From the NCBI RefSeq assembly GCF_051487185.1, contig NZ_JAHVDK010000024.1:66914-130913 (forward strand): a stretch of DNA of 64,000 nt, in the 5' to 3' direction. Shown here one piece after another: positions 8,662 through 17,747 of the stretch; within the stretch, counting starts at the first letter, position 1; each line of letters starts with the position of its first letter. Made by a program: the position numbers and the translations under genes. A model generated the notes under the pieces. It saw only the letters and a program-made list of their open reading frames with translations. It was not told the origin of the DNA and did no database searches. The DNA is from Inquilinus limosus_F. GTDB taxonomy: Bacteria; Pseudomonadota; Alphaproteobacteria; DSM-16000; Inquilinaceae.

Positions 8662-9288
8662 ATGAGCCCGAAAACCCTGGGGCCGGAGCCCCTGATCCAT
8701 CCGACCGCCCGCGTCTCCGCCAGCCGGCTCGGCGCCTATACCGAGATCGGCGCCCATGCCGTGCTCGATGAGGTCGAGCTCGGCGACTACAGCTACCTGA
8801 TGGACGGCGCGATGGCCTGGTGCATCGAGATCGGCAGATTCTGCTCGATCGCCGCCTATACCCGCCTGAACGCGCCGAACCATCCGACCTGGCGGGCGAC
8901 GCAGCACCATTTCACTTACCGCTCCGCCGCCTATGGCCTGTCCGAAGCGGATGATGACGACTTCTTCGCCTGGCGTCGCGACCACCGGGTGGTGATCGGC
9001 CACGATGTCTGGATCGGCCACGGCGCCATCGTGCTGCCCGGGGTCACGGTCGGCACCGGGGCCGCGATCGGGGCCGGCGCCGTGGTCACGCGCGACGTGG
9101 CCCCTTACACCATCGTCGCCGGCAGCCCGGCCTGGCCGATCCGCCGCCGGGTGACCGAGGCGGTGGAGGCGCGCCTTCTGGCGCTGGCCTGGTGGAACTG
9201 GCCGCACGACCGGCTGCGCGCCGCTCTCGCGGATTTCAGGGCGCTCGACGCGGAGGCGTTCTGCGCCAGGCACGAGGCCGGCGGATGA
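8662..9288 (+). CDS. hexapeptide-repeat acetyltransferase, phosphonate-metabolism type, 208 aa
   Basis: A left-handed beta-helix acyltransferase with LGAYTEIGAHAVLDEVELGDYSY repeats near residue 20-40 and VVIGHDVWIGHGAIVLPGVTVG at ~110-135, then the usual IVAGSPAWPIRRR closure. The internal HPTWRATQHHFTYR loop is typical of the family often annotated as phosphonate metabolism transferase. No phn genes are nearby, so the acceptor is unknown. Start chosen at ATG 8662 with GGAGGG four bases upstream. Confidence 0.88.
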   Translation: MSPKTLGPEPLIHPTARVSASRLGAYTEIGAHAVLDEVELGDYSYLMDGAMAWCIEIGRFCSIAAYTRLNAPNHPTWRATQHHFTYRSAAYGLSEADDDDFFAWRRDHRVVIGHDVWIGHGAIVLPGVTVGTGAAIGAGAVVTRDVAPYTIVAGSPAWPIRRRVTEAVEARLLALAWWNWPHDRLRAALADFRALDAEAFCARHEAGG

Positions 9289-9362
9289 GCCTTCGATGAC
9301 GGAACTGACCACCCCGCAACCCGGTTGTTGCAACACTGCTGTCGCAACGAGAGGGCCGGGCG

Positions 9363-10133
9363 ATTCCGTCGATCACCGCCGCTGCCGCGCCGACGCCGCA
9401 TGATCCGCAGGCGGAGGCGTTTTATGCCGAGGCGCTGCGCGAGCTGGCCGCCACCGGCCTGCCTTTCCTGCTGGCCGGGACCTATGCGGTCAGCGCCTAT
9501 ACCGGCATCTCGCGGCCGACCAAGGACCTGGACGTCTTCTGCAAGGCCGGCGACAGCCCGCGCATCCTCGGCCATTTCCGCACCCTCGGTTACGCCGTCG
9601 AGATCGAGGATGAGCGTTGGCTGGGCAAGGTGCGCAAGGGCCCGCACTTCTTCGATGTGATCCACGCCTCGTCGAACGGCACCATGCCGGTGAACGACCA
9701 GTGGTTCGCGCATGCGCGGGAGATCGAGGTGTTCGGCACCCAGGTGCGGATCGTCGCCCCGACCGAGCTGATCTGGTCCAAGGCCTTCATCCAGATGCGC
9801 CACCGCCACGACGGCGCCGACGTGGTCCATGTCATATTGAAGCAGGACGACCAGATCGATTGGCGGCGGCTGCTCGGCTACATGGAACTGCACTGGGAGA
9901 TCCTGCTCGCCCATCTGCTGACCTTCCGCTGGGCCTATCCGAGCGAACGCAACCGGGTGCCGCGCTGGCTGATGGACGAGCTGATGGACCGGCTGCGCCA
10001 CCAGCTCGACCTGCCGCCGCCGCAGATGAAGATCTGCCGCGGCCGCATGCTGTCGCAGGTCGACTTTGCGGCGGCGGTCGAGGAGTGGGGCTTCGCCGAT
10101 GTCGGCGGCGAAGGCGAGTGGCGCGACGCGTGA
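9363..10133 (+). CDS. MNT-type nucleotidyltransferase domain protein, about 256 aa; non-canonical start
   Basis: Residues ~30-60 read FLLAGTYAVSAYTGISRPTKDLDVF, the GG/GT...TKDLDVF signature of nucleotidyltransferase-fold proteins of the MNT/DUF1814 type. No ATG, GTG or TTG occurs in this frame between the stop at 9306 and GTG 9630, which lies inside the domain. I place the start at ATT 9363, eight bases after GAGAGG. An alternative is a frameshift from ATG 9296, which reads 35 codons in another frame to a TGA at 9401. The frame ends in a TGA 25 bases before the next gene. Confidence 0.7.
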   Translation: MPSITAAAAPTPHDPQAEAFYAEALRELAATGLPFLLAGTYAVSAYTGISRPTKDLDVFCKAGDSPRILGHFRTLGYAVEIEDERWLGKVRKGPHFFDVIHASSNGTMPVNDQWFAHAREIEVFGTQVRIVAPTELIWSKAFIQMRHRHDGADVVHVILKQDDQIDWRRLLGYMELHWEILLAHLLTFRWAYPSERNRVPRWLMDELMDRLRHQLDLPPPQMKICRGRMLSQVDFAAAVEEWGFADVGGEGEWRDA

Positions 10134-10158
10134 AACGACACAACCATCGGGACCGACC

Positions 10159-10875
10159 ATGGCGGAGAAGGAGAAGTTCACCGTCGCCGCGATCGGCGAC
10201 ATCCATGTCAAAGAGGATTCGGATCCCCTGCGCGAGATGTTCGGGGAGATCGCCCAGGCGGCCGACGCGCTGGTTCTGTGCGGCGACCTCACCGACACCG
10301 GCACGGCGCGGCAGGCGGAGCGCCTGGCCGAGGACCTGCGCGCCTGCCCTATCCCGGTGGTCGGTGTGCTGGGCAACCACGATTACGAAAGCGGCCAAGT
10401 CGACGAGGTGCGGTCGATCCTGACCCAGGGGGGCCTGCGCCTGCTCGACGGTAGTGCCGTCGAGCTGGACGGCGTCGGCTTCGTCGGGGTCAAAGGTTTC
10501 GCCGGCGGCTTCGGCCGGCGCATGCTGGGGTCCTTCGGCGAGCCGGAGACCAAGGAGTTCGTCTCCGTCGCGATCCGAGAGGCGATGCGGCTCGAGAACG
10601 CGATGCGGACGGTGAAGACGCAGCGCGCGATCGTCGTGCTGCACTACGCCCCGGTCGTCGAGACGATCGAGGGCGAGCCTCTGGAGATCTACCCCTTCCT
10701 CGGCTCATCGCGCCTGGCCGAGACGATCGACCGCTTCACCGTGAGCGCCGTGGTCCACGGCCATGCCCATCGTGGCGTCTATCAGGGCCAGACCCCGGGC
10801 GGTGCGCCGGTCTACAACGTCGCCTGGGCGATCATGAAGCCGAGCGACCGGCCTTACGCGCTGATCGAGCTGTGA
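10159..10875 (+). CDS. calcineurin-like metallophosphoesterase, 238 aa
   Basis: All dinuclear-metal motifs of the family are present in order: GDIHV (~12), GDLTD (~42), GNHDY (~73), and the C-terminal HGHAHRG (~202). It is cytoplasmic with no signal peptide. The substrate is unknown; the family includes phosphodiesterases and phosphatases. The ATG follows the nucleotidyltransferase stop closely, so the two are probably co-transcribed, and a hairpin terminator follows the stop. Confidence 0.88.
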   Translation: MAEKEKFTVAAIGDIHVKEDSDPLREMFGEIAQAADALVLCGDLTDTGTARQAERLAEDLRACPIPVVGVLGNHDYESGQVDEVRSILTQGGLRLLDGSAVELDGVGFVGVKGFAGGFGRRMLGSFGEPETKEFVSVAIREAMRLENAMRTVKTQRAIVVLHYAPVVETIEGEPLEIYPFLGSSRLAETIDRFTVSAVVHGHAHRGVYQGQTPGGAPVYNVAWAIMKPSDRPYALIEL

Positions 10876-10890
10876 GGCGCAGCAGACGGA

Positions 10891-10914
10891 AAGGGCCGCC
10901 CTGCGGCGGCCCTT
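10891..10914. terminator. bidirectional hairpin terminator
   Basis: A perfect 10-bp stem (AAGGGCCGCC / GGCGGCCCTT) with a 4-base loop sits between the convergent metallophosphoesterase and DUF882 genes. Short T/A ends flank both sides, so it can serve both. Confidence 0.75.
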
Positions 10915-10934
10915 TGCCCGATCGCTATGCGCCC

Positions 10935-11471
10935 TTACCAGGTGCGGATGTCGCCGGTGTCGACGTGGACGAAATTCGACCGCGGATAATAGCCGACGCC
11001 GCCCGCCTGGAGATCGATCGCATTCCGGCGCAGAGAGGAGAGGCTCATATTCGGCATGAAGATGTCCGCCGCCTGGCCCCGGATGTGCAGGGAGTTGCGC
11101 GCGACACCGCGGCTGCGGCGGGCCAGCATGGCGTTGGTGGCGCGGGAGCGGTAGCCGCAGACGACATGGATCGGCTCGCCCGACCCGCCCTTGCGCTGCA
11201 GCGAGTACAGGATGTCGAGCAGCTTCGGGTCCATCGTGCGGACCTCGTCCGACCGCCAGTCGCGCAGGAAGTAGTTGAACTTGGCCAGAATATCCGGGTT
11301 GTACCAGCCGTCGACCCAGTATTCTTCCTTGATCTCGACCAGATTGTGCGCGTCGTAAAGATGGAGCGTTCTTCGATTGGTGGCGGCCAAGGCTGAGAGT
11401 GGTGCGACTGGCGCGATAGCCGCGGCTGCGACAGCCCCGGCCGACATTCTCAGGAATTGCCGTCTTTGCAT
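10935..11471 (-). CDS. DUF882 / M15-type murein endopeptidase (YcbK-like), 178 aa
   Basis: A twin-arginine-like signal (RRQFLRM then an Ala-rich hydrophobic stretch ending at ALAA, ~28) directs it to the periplasm. The mature part has the M15-fold zinc-ligand pattern: VCGYRSRATN, SLHIRGQAAD, and FVHVDTG near the C-terminus. Relatives (MepK/YcbK) cleave peptidoglycan cross-links. An L,D-transpeptidase lies just upstream on the same strand, consistent with a cell-wall role. Start taken at the Met directly before the RR motif, not nine codons upstream. Confidence 0.9.
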   Translation of the reverse strand: MQRRQFLRMSAGAVAAAAIAPVAPLSALAATNRRTLHLYDAHNLVEIKEEYWVDGWYNPDILAKFNYFLRDWRSDEVRTMDPKLLDILYSLQRKGGSGEPIHVVCGYRSRATNAMLARRSRGVARNSLHIRGQAADIFMPNMSLSSLRRNAIDLQAGGVGYYPRSNFVHVDTGDIRTW

Positions 11472-11498
11472 CGGTCCCCCGCTGCTCCTAACCTTCAC

Positions 11499-11744
11499 TC
11501 GCTACCCGCCGGGCATTTCTGGCGCTTTACACGCCTATACTGGTGCCAGGCGTTTGGTGCGGACCTTTGTGATGCAGGACGAAGCGGGAATCAACCATTT
11601 CTTCAAAGATTTACAAAACGATATCTGTGACATAAGCGCAACATTGTTGTATATCCGTCGCACTTTTAGAAATCAGTAAAGTAAAACTTCTGAAATCAGT
11701 AGTATTTCTTCTGTCGCCTCTCGAAAATCGTAAGACAAAACGCA
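11499..11744. promoter_or_regulatory. AT-rich intergenic region
   Basis: The spacer between the DUF882 start and the terminator of the L,D-transpeptidase is strikingly AT-rich from about 11590 to 11735. It holds two GAAATCAGTA direct repeats (about 11670 and 11692). It presumably includes the DUF882 promoter. No gene is visible. Confidence 0.4.
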
Positions 11745-11773
11745 GCCGGGCGACCGAAATTCGGCCGCCCGGC
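11745..11773 (-). terminator. rho-independent terminator of the L,D-transpeptidase gene
   Basis: GCCGGGCG / CGCCCGGC outer arms enclose CCGAA/TTCGG inner arms, giving a long near-perfect hairpin. On the minus strand it is followed by GCGTTTTGTC, a weak U tract. Confidence 0.75.
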
Positions 11774-11801
11774 GGAGCAACGCTCGAATTGTACGAGGAT
11801 T

Positions 11802-13493
11802 TCAGCGTGAAGATGCGAGCTGTTCGCGCCGGTTTTCACGGGCCTGGAGCGCCGCGATGACCTTGGCGTCGATGCCGTAGATATCGTCGCGGAAGGCCAC
11901 CTCGCCGGTCTGATCGATCCACGCGGTCTGGTAGACGATGTAGAGCGGCATCGGAGTCGGCAGGTTGATTCGCGTCGTCGGGGTCCAGCTGCCCATCACC
12001 CGTGCCCGCCGCTCCGGCGTCCAGGAGGACGCCCCCTCCAGCAGATAGTCCGCCAGCCAGATCGGATCCTGCAGCCGCACGCAGCCATGCGACAGGGCCC
12101 GGTTGGCGCGCTGGAAGTAGCTCTTCGACGGCGTGTCGTGGAGATAGACGCTCCAGTTGTTCGCCATCATGAACTTGACCTTGCCGAGGGCGTTGCCCGG
12201 CCCCGGCTCCTGCCGGATGCGCAGCGACCGCATCGTGCCCCGCCCGATGCCGTTCCAATCGACATAGTCGGCGCTCATCTCCCGCGAGCCGCTGCCCCAG
12301 CCGGAGAACAGCCGGTAGTTGCGGCTGGCGAGATAGCCGGGGTTGTTGCGCAGCCGGGGCAGATACTCCTTGGCGGCGATCGAGGGCGGCACCGTCCAGG
12401 TCGGGTTGAACTCGAGATAGGTCAGGGCGCTGTTGAACAGCGGGGTCTGGTTGTCGGCCTCGCCCACCACGACGTTCATGCTGCGCAGCAGCTGTCCGTC
12501 GGCCACGACATCCATGCTGAAGGCCGGGATATTGACCATCAGATAGTCGGGGCCGAGATCGTCCGGCAGCCAGCGCAGCCGCTCCATGCTGGCGATGATC
12601 TTGTTCATCCGCTCCGGCCCCTGCCGGTTCAGCATGGCGAGCGTCCCGCGGCCGAGAATGCCGTCCGGCTTCAGCCCGTGCTTGCTCTGGAACTGCTCGA
12701 CCGCCGTCACCAGCAGCGAATCGTAGAGGCGGCTCTGGTCGGCCGGGTCGCCGACGAACTCACCGGTGGCGGCGAGGCGGGCCCGCAGCACCGGCACCCG
12801 GTCGCTCTCCTGCCCTGGCCGCAGGCTCTCGCCTGGGGGAATGGTCGGCCAGCCGGACTCGGCCAGCGCCTCGTAACCGCGCAGCGCGCCCTTCAGCTGC
12901 TGGTAGAGTTTGTGCTTCGGCGCCAGATCGGCCAGGAACGCGTCCGGGTCGGGCAGCATCGACACGGCGGTGGCCAAAGCGGCGCGATCGACCGGCTTCG
13001 GCGTGATATCGAAGGTCTTGTCGATCTCGCGCGGCGCCAGCCGGCCGGCATGCACGTCGACGCCGTAGCGCATCACCGCGGCGCTGAGCAGGATCTCGGC
13101 GGCGACGACGTCATCGGCATCGGCGGAGCGGATCAGATCCCGCAGCGGTTCCACATAGTAGTCGGACGGGACCAGCCCCTCCTCCCGCGCCTTGGCCAGG
13201 CGCGCCAGGGTCGGCTCGACCCGCGGGTCGAGCTGCCCGTCGAAGCCGATCCACAGCGGGAACCAGGCGCGGCCGGCATAGAGCTCGCGCACGTCCTTAG
13301 CCTTCAGGACCACACCACCGAGCGTGACGGTGTCGCCCTTGCCGATCGCAGCCTCGATCGCTGCCCGCGGGTCGGACAGGGAAGTCGAGTCGAGCGACGC
13401 CGTGGCCGCCGGAGTCAGCCCGGCATGCGCCGGGTCCGGCAGGGCGGCCGAGCCGAGCAGCAGGGCCAGGAACGGGACAGCGAGACGTCGCAT
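11802..13493 (-). CDS. YcbB-type murein L,D-transpeptidase, 563 aa
   Basis: Secreted: Sec signal MRRLAVPFLALLLGSAALPDPAHA. The order is an N-terminal scaffold region, a peptidoglycan-binding domain (VEQFQSKHGLKPDGILGRGTLAMLN, ~240-270), then a YkuD catalytic domain with ALSHGCVRLQDP near residue 467 carrying the nucleophilic Cys. It makes 3-3 cross-links in peptidoglycan. Length and order match the large YcbB/LdtD group. CTGGAGA lies a few bases before the ATG. Confidence 0.93.
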   Translation of the reverse strand: MRRLAVPFLALLLGSAALPDPAHAGLTPAATASLDSTSLSDPRAAIEAAIGKGDTVTLGGVVLKAKDVRELYAGRAWFPLWIGFDGQLDPRVEPTLARLAKAREEGLVPSDYYVEPLRDLIRSADADDVVAAEILLSAAVMRYGVDVHAGRLAPREIDKTFDITPKPVDRAALATAVSMLPDPDAFLADLAPKHKLYQQLKGALRGYEALAESGWPTIPPGESLRPGQESDRVPVLRARLAATGEFVGDPADQSRLYDSLLVTAVEQFQSKHGLKPDGILGRGTLAMLNRQGPERMNKIIASMERLRWLPDDLGPDYLMVNIPAFSMDVVADGQLLRSMNVVVGEADNQTPLFNSALTYLEFNPTWTVPPSIAAKEYLPRLRNNPGYLASRNYRLFSGWGSGSREMSADYVDWNGIGRGTMRSLRIRQEPGPGNALGKVKFMMANNWSVYLHDTPSKSYFQRANRALSHGCVRLQDPIWLADYLLEGASSWTPERRARVMGSWTPTTRINLPTPMPLYIVYQTAWIDQTGEVAFRDDIYGIDAKVIAALQARENRREQLASSR

Positions 13494-13578
13494 CGTCGAT
13501 CTCCAGCAATCCTAAAATAGGTAGCGCGGCAACCGGGCCAGAGGAGTCCTTTTGGCGTGATGCGATCGTGAAAGTCAC

Positions 13579-13603
13579 ATATCGTTGCCTCGCAGCAACA
13601 TAT
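13579..13603. promoter_or_regulatory. inverted repeat between divergent ldt and ABC genes
   Basis: ATAT-c-GTTGC-N6-GCAAC-a-TAT forms an interrupted palindrome in an AT-rich 198-bp divergent spacer. It could be an operator or a promoter-proximal hairpin; no known regulator's consensus is recognised. Confidence 0.35.
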
Positions 13604-13691
13604 TAAATCAATTTTATCAATATCCATCCAAGATGCGGCTCCGGCCGCTTTCGCCTTTCCGCCCGGGCGACGGCCGCTTAGGGTACGCACC

Positions 13692-15554
13692 ATGAACGCC
13701 GAAACGTCCCCTTCCGTCATCGACGCCGCCAAGGGCCGTCATCCGCTGCGCTCTCTCGCCCCCTATCTATGGCCGGTCGGCCAGTGGGAGATGCGGGCCC
13801 GGGTGGTGGTGGCGGTTCTGCTGCTGGTCGCGGCCAAGGTCGCCAGCGTCTACACCCCGATCTTCTACAAGGACGCGGTCGACGCCCTGACCGTGAAGGG
13901 CGCGTTGCCGCTGGTGCTGCCGGTCGGCGCGATCCTGGCCTATGGCGCGGCGCGGGTGCTGAGCCTCGCCTTCGGCGAGTTGCGCGACGCCATCTTCGCC
14001 AAGGTGGCGCAGCGCGCGATTCGGCGGGTCGGGCTCGCCGTGTTCCAGCACCTGCATGGCCTGTCGCTGCGCTTCCATCTCGACCGCCAGACCGGCGGCC
14101 TGTCGCGGGTGATCGAGCGCGGCACCGCGGCGATCGAGACGCTGCTCAGCTTCATGCTGTTCAACATCCTGCCGACCCTAGTCGAGATCCTGTTCGTGGT
14201 CGCGGTGCTGTGGTGGGTGCTGGACCTATGGTTCGCCTTGGTCACGCTGGTCACGGTCGTCCTCTACATCGCCTTCACCCTGTGGGTGACGGAGTGGCGG
14301 ATCAAGTTCCGCCGCCAGATGAACGAGACCGACCAGGAGGCCAACACCAAGGCGATCGACAGCCTCTTGAACTTCGAGACGGTCAAGTATTTCGGCAACG
14401 AAGCGCACGAGGCGCGGCGCTACGAGGCCTCACTGATCCGCTTCGAGTCGGCGGCGGTGCGCAACCGGGTGTCGCTGTCGCTGCTGAATGTCGGCCAGGC
14501 CGCGATCATCGCCGCCGGGCTGACCGCGGTGATGTGGATGGCCGCGGCGGGCATCGTCGACGGCCGCCTGACGGTCGGCGACTTCGTGCTGGCCAACACC
14601 TATCTGATCCAGCTGTACCTGCCGCTGAACTTCTTCGGCTTCGTCTATCGCGAGGTGAAGCAGGCGCTGGTCGATATCGAGAAGATGTTCTCGCTGCTCG
14701 GCGTGCCGCCCGAGGTGGTGGACGCGCCCGGGGCGCAGCCGCTGGCGGTGCAGGGCGGCATGGTCAGCTTCACCGATGTCGAGTTCGGCTACGATTCCCG
14801 CCGGCCGATCCTGAAGGGCGTGACCTTCACCGTGCCGGCCGGGCACACCGTCGCCATCGTCGGGCCAACCGGAGCCGGCAAGTCGACCATCAGCCGTCTG
14901 CTGTTCCGCTTCTACGACGTCACCGCCGGATCGGTGCGGATCGATGGCCAGGACATCCGCGACGTCACCCAGGCCAGCCTGCGCGCCGCCATCGGCATCG
15001 TCCCGCAGGACACGGTGCTGTTCAACGACACCATCCGCTACAACATCGCCTATGGCCGGCCGGGGGCGAGCGACGAGGAGGTGGTGGCCGCGGCGCAGAT
15101 GGCCCGGATCCACGATTTCGTGCTGCGCCTGCCCGACGGCTACGAGACGAAGGTCGGCGAGCGCGGGCTGAAGCTGTCCGGCGGCGAGAAGCAGCGCGTG
15201 GCGATCGCCCGCACCATCCTGAAGGACCCGGCGATCCTGCTGTTCGACGAGGCGACCTCGGCGCTCGACACCAACACCGAGCGCGAGATCCAGGCCAATC
15301 TGCGCGAGGTCAGCCGCGGCAAGACCACGCTGGTGATCGCGCACCGCCTGTCGACCGTGATCGACGCCGACGAGATCATCGTCCTGGCCGATGGCCGCAT
15401 CGCCGAGCGCGGCAGCCACGCCCAGCTGCTGGCCGAGAACGGCCGCTACGCCGAGATGTGGCGCCGCCAGCAGGAGGCGGCCGAGCGCGGCGAGCTGCCG
15501 GCGCCGGAACGGCCGAACCGCGACCCGGCGGCGGTCGAGGCCGCGGCACCGTGA
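13692..15554 (+). CDS. Atm1/HMT1-type ABC exporter (permease-ATPase fusion), 620 aa
   Basis: An N-terminal six-helix type I ABC membrane domain (~25-340) carries NFETVKYFGNE, the signature of Atm1/ABCB7/HMT1 transporters. The ATPase follows: Walker A GPTGAGKST (~393), signature LSGGEKQR (~496), Walker B ILLFDEATSALD (~515), and the H-loop AHRLSTV. Family members export glutathione-linked sulfur or metal compounds from the cytoplasm; specificity here is inferred. Length is normal. It stands alone, without neighbouring iron-sulfur assembly genes. Confidence 0.93.
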   Translation: MNAETSPSVIDAAKGRHPLRSLAPYLWPVGQWEMRARVVVAVLLLVAAKVASVYTPIFYKDAVDALTVKGALPLVLPVGAILAYGAARVLSLAFGELRDAIFAKVAQRAIRRVGLAVFQHLHGLSLRFHLDRQTGGLSRVIERGTAAIETLLSFMLFNILPTLVEILFVVAVLWWVLDLWFALVTLVTVVLYIAFTLWVTEWRIKFRRQMNETDQEANTKAIDSLLNFETVKYFGNEAHEARRYEASLIRFESAAVRNRVSLSLLNVGQAAIIAAGLTAVMWMAAAGIVDGRLTVGDFVLANTYLIQLYLPLNFFGFVYREVKQALVDIEKMFSLLGVPPEVVDAPGAQPLAVQGGMVSFTDVEFGYDSRRPILKGVTFTVPAGHTVAIVGPTGAGKSTISRLLFRFYDVTAGSVRIDGQDIRDVTQASLRAAIGIVPQDTVLFNDTIRYNIAYGRPGASDEEVVAAAQMARIHDFVLRLPDGYETKVGERGLKLSGGEKQRVAIARTILKDPAILLFDEATSALDTNTEREIQANLREVSRGKTTLVIAHRLSTVIDADEIIVLADGRIAERGSHAQLLAENGRYAEMWRRQQEAAERGELPAPERPNRDPAAVEAAAP

Positions 15555-15692
15555 CGGCCCGTCGGCGATGCAGGGCCGGATGATGCGCCTGCCTCGCCGC
15601 TCTCCGAGGCCCTGCCGCGCGGATCACGGAACAGATCGGCGGCCCAGCCGACCAAAGTGTGTTCGCCGCTTCAATGCTCGGTCGGCCGCGAC

Positions 15693-16166
15693 CTACTGCT
15701 CGGCCTCCCGAGGCCTGACGTCCGGCGCGTCGGGTTCATCGTGCCAGATGGCGCGAACCTCCTCGGGCAGGGCATGCCGCACCTTCTCGATCTGGCCCCG
15801 ATTGACGTGCTTCGACAGCGTCTGGAAGACCGCGATCGTCGCGTCCCGATAGTTCACCGGGCGCGTCATGGACAGCTCGTCACTGATTTCCTTCAGAAAT
15901 TCGTCCAGCGTCCGTTCGCGATGCGGCAGTTCTTCCGGCCGGAACTGATCGTAGTAGGCGCCGCGGATCAGCAGCGGCAGCTGCGCCCCGAGATGGGCCG
16001 CGAGATCCATGGGCAGCCTGTCCCGGATCGCGCGCAGCACCGCGCCCAGGGCGTGCCAAGCGAACCGTTTGTCCGGCCCGAACGCCTCATGCTGCATCAG
16101 CTCGTCCAGCCAGATGTGTGTCGTCTGAAGCGTCTTATCGAAAACCTCCAGCCCGGCGGAGCTCAT
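15693..16166 (-). CDS. DUF2267 domain protein, 157 aa
   Basis: The protein matches the DUF2267 pattern of repeated helical segments (TTHIWLDELM, AWHALGAVLRAIRDRLP, AHLGAQLPLLIRGAYYDQFRP, AIAVFQTLSKHVNRGQIEKVRHALPEEVR). The ATG at 16166 has TGGAGG five bases upstream, so the longer upstream frame is rejected. DUF2267 proteins are small and cytoplasmic, common in alphaproteobacteria, with no firm function. Confidence 0.85.
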   Translation of the reverse strand: MSSAGLEVFDKTLQTTHIWLDELMQHEAFGPDKRFAWHALGAVLRAIRDRLPMDLAAHLGAQLPLLIRGAYYDQFRPEELPHRERTLDEFLKEISDELSMTRPVNYRDATIAVFQTLSKHVNRGQIEKVRHALPEEVRAIWHDEPDAPDVRPREAEQ

Positions 16167-16309
16167 CGTGTCCTCCAGAACCTGTGGGAACATTCCCGCT
16201 GACGGTGGCGGAAGCCTCTTCGACGCAACATCGGGCCGCGCACCCCGGTTCCGGTTGATCAACGTGAACGCCTGCCCTTCCGGTGCCGTTGAGAAGGCAG
16301 GACCGGGAA

Positions 16310-16495
16310 ATGAACGCGAACGAGATCATGGCTAGGGAACACAAAGGAGACAGCGCGCCGCGCCCGCCGACGAAGACGTCGCTCGGGAAGCACGGCGGCA
16401 ATCGCGGCGGTGACCAGACACGAGCGGCGGAGCAGCCCAAGAAGAGCAGCCAGGCCGCCGGAAAGGATCCGAGCCGCAGCAAGCGCCAGAAATAG
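16310..16495 (+). CDS. small basic low-complexity protein, 61 aa
   Basis: MNANEIMAREHKGDS... is rich in Lys, Arg, Gly and Ser and looks disordered (ends PSRSKRQK). The ATG has a purine-rich stretch (GGACCGGGAA) upstream. It diverges from the DUF2267 gene. It may be a nucleic-acid- or stress-related small protein; the short length and composition make it uncertain. Confidence 0.45.
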   Translation: MNANEIMAREHKGDSAPRPPTKTSLGKHGGNRGGDQTRAAEQPKKSSQAAGKDPSRSKRQK

Positions 16496-16592
16496 GACGC
16501 AAGCGTCGAATCAGGCGCGCGGATACGCGGATTGGACGCGATCGGGCCAAATCGCCTAGCCTCCCCGCATGAGGACGGATGGGGAGCGGGCG

Positions 16593-17567
16593 GTGACGGC
16601 GGAGACGATCGAGGCGATGGCGGCGCAGATCCGGGGCGGCGACCGCCGCGCCCTGGCCCGCGCCATCACCCTGGTCGAATCCCGCCGTGCCGACCACCGC
16701 GATCGGGCCGAGGCGCTGTTGCAGGCGCTGGCCCCTGCCGCCGGCGGTGCCATCCGCATCGGCATCTCCGGCCCGCCCGGCGTCGGCAAATCGACCTTCA
16801 TCGAGGCCTTCGGCCTGCACCTGACCAGCCGCGGCCACCGCGTCGCGGTGCTGGCGGTCGATCCGTCCTCGCAGCGCTCCGGCGGGTCGATCCTGGGCGA
16901 CAAGACACGGATGGAGCTGCTGACCCGCGATCCCGCCGCCTTCATCCGCCCCTCCCCGGCCGGCGCCACACTGGGCGGGGTGGCGCGACGGACGCGCGAG
17001 ACCATGCTGCTGTGCGAGGCTGCCGGCTATGACGTGGTGGTCGTCGAGACCGTCGGCGTCGGCCAGTCCGAAACCGCCGTCGCCCAGATGGTCGACGTGT
17101 TCCTGCTGCTGCTGCTGCCCGGCGCCGGGGACGAGCTGCAGGGCATCAAGCGCGGCATCGTCGAGGTCGCCGACATCCTGGTGGTGACCAAGGCCGACGG
17201 CGAGCTGAAGGGCGCAGCAAACCATGCCGCCGCCGAATACCGCCACGCCCTGGCGCTGCTGCGCAGCACCGGCGACTGGACCCCGCCGGTGCTGCAATGC
17301 TCGGCGCTGGAGAACCGCGGCATCGACGCGGTCTGGGACACGATCGGGAAGTTTCGCACGCAGACGGGCGAGGCCCTGGCCGAGCGCCGCGCCGGGCAGG
17401 CCCGGTCCTGGCTGTGGCGCGAGCTGGGCGACGGCCTCTTGGACGCGCTGCGCGTGCATCCCGCGGTCGCTGCGGCGTTGCCGGCACTGGAGGCCGACGT
17501 GGTCGCCGGCCGCCTGCTGCCGACCGCGGCGGCGCGTCGGCTGCTGGAACAATTCCTGGGAGGCTGA
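16593..17567 (+). CDS. meaB: MeaB-type G3E GTPase (methylmalonyl-CoA mutase chaperone), 324 aa
   Basis: MeaB protects and reloads adenosylcobalamin-dependent methylmalonyl-CoA mutase. The GTPase features are clear: Walker A GPPGVGKST (~56), VAVLAVDPSSQRSGGSILGDKTRM, VVVVETVGVGQSE, and TKAD as the guanine motif. A C-terminal helical dimer arm completes the protein. The GTG at 16593 has GGGGAG six bases upstream and aligns with the usual N-terminus; an upstream ATG at 16569 lacks a ribosome site. The mutase genes themselves are not in this window. Confidence 0.93.
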   Translation: MTAETIEAMAAQIRGGDRRALARAITLVESRRADHRDRAEALLQALAPAAGGAIRIGISGPPGVGKSTFIEAFGLHLTSRGHRVAVLAVDPSSQRSGGSILGDKTRMELLTRDPAAFIRPSPAGATLGGVARRTRETMLLCEAAGYDVVVVETVGVGQSETAVAQMVDVFLLLLLPGAGDELQGIKRGIVEVADILVVTKADGELKGAANHAAAEYRHALALLRSTGDWTPPVLQCSALENRGIDAVWDTIGKFRTQTGEALAERRAGQARSWLWRELGDGLLDALRVHPAVAAALPALEADVVAGRLLPTAAARRLLEQFLGG

Positions 17568-17747
17568 GCCCGGCGCCGCTGATTGACACCGGATCGGCGC
17601 CCCGCTCATTCCAACTGCGGATGGAGTGGCCGAGCCGCAGAATAACTTCGTCGAGATCATCCCGCAGTAGCCGGCCGAACCGCCGCGATGAGCGGAAGAG
17701 CCCACGCCGGCCGGTCCGGTTGAACCCAGCCCGGCCGGCATCGGATA

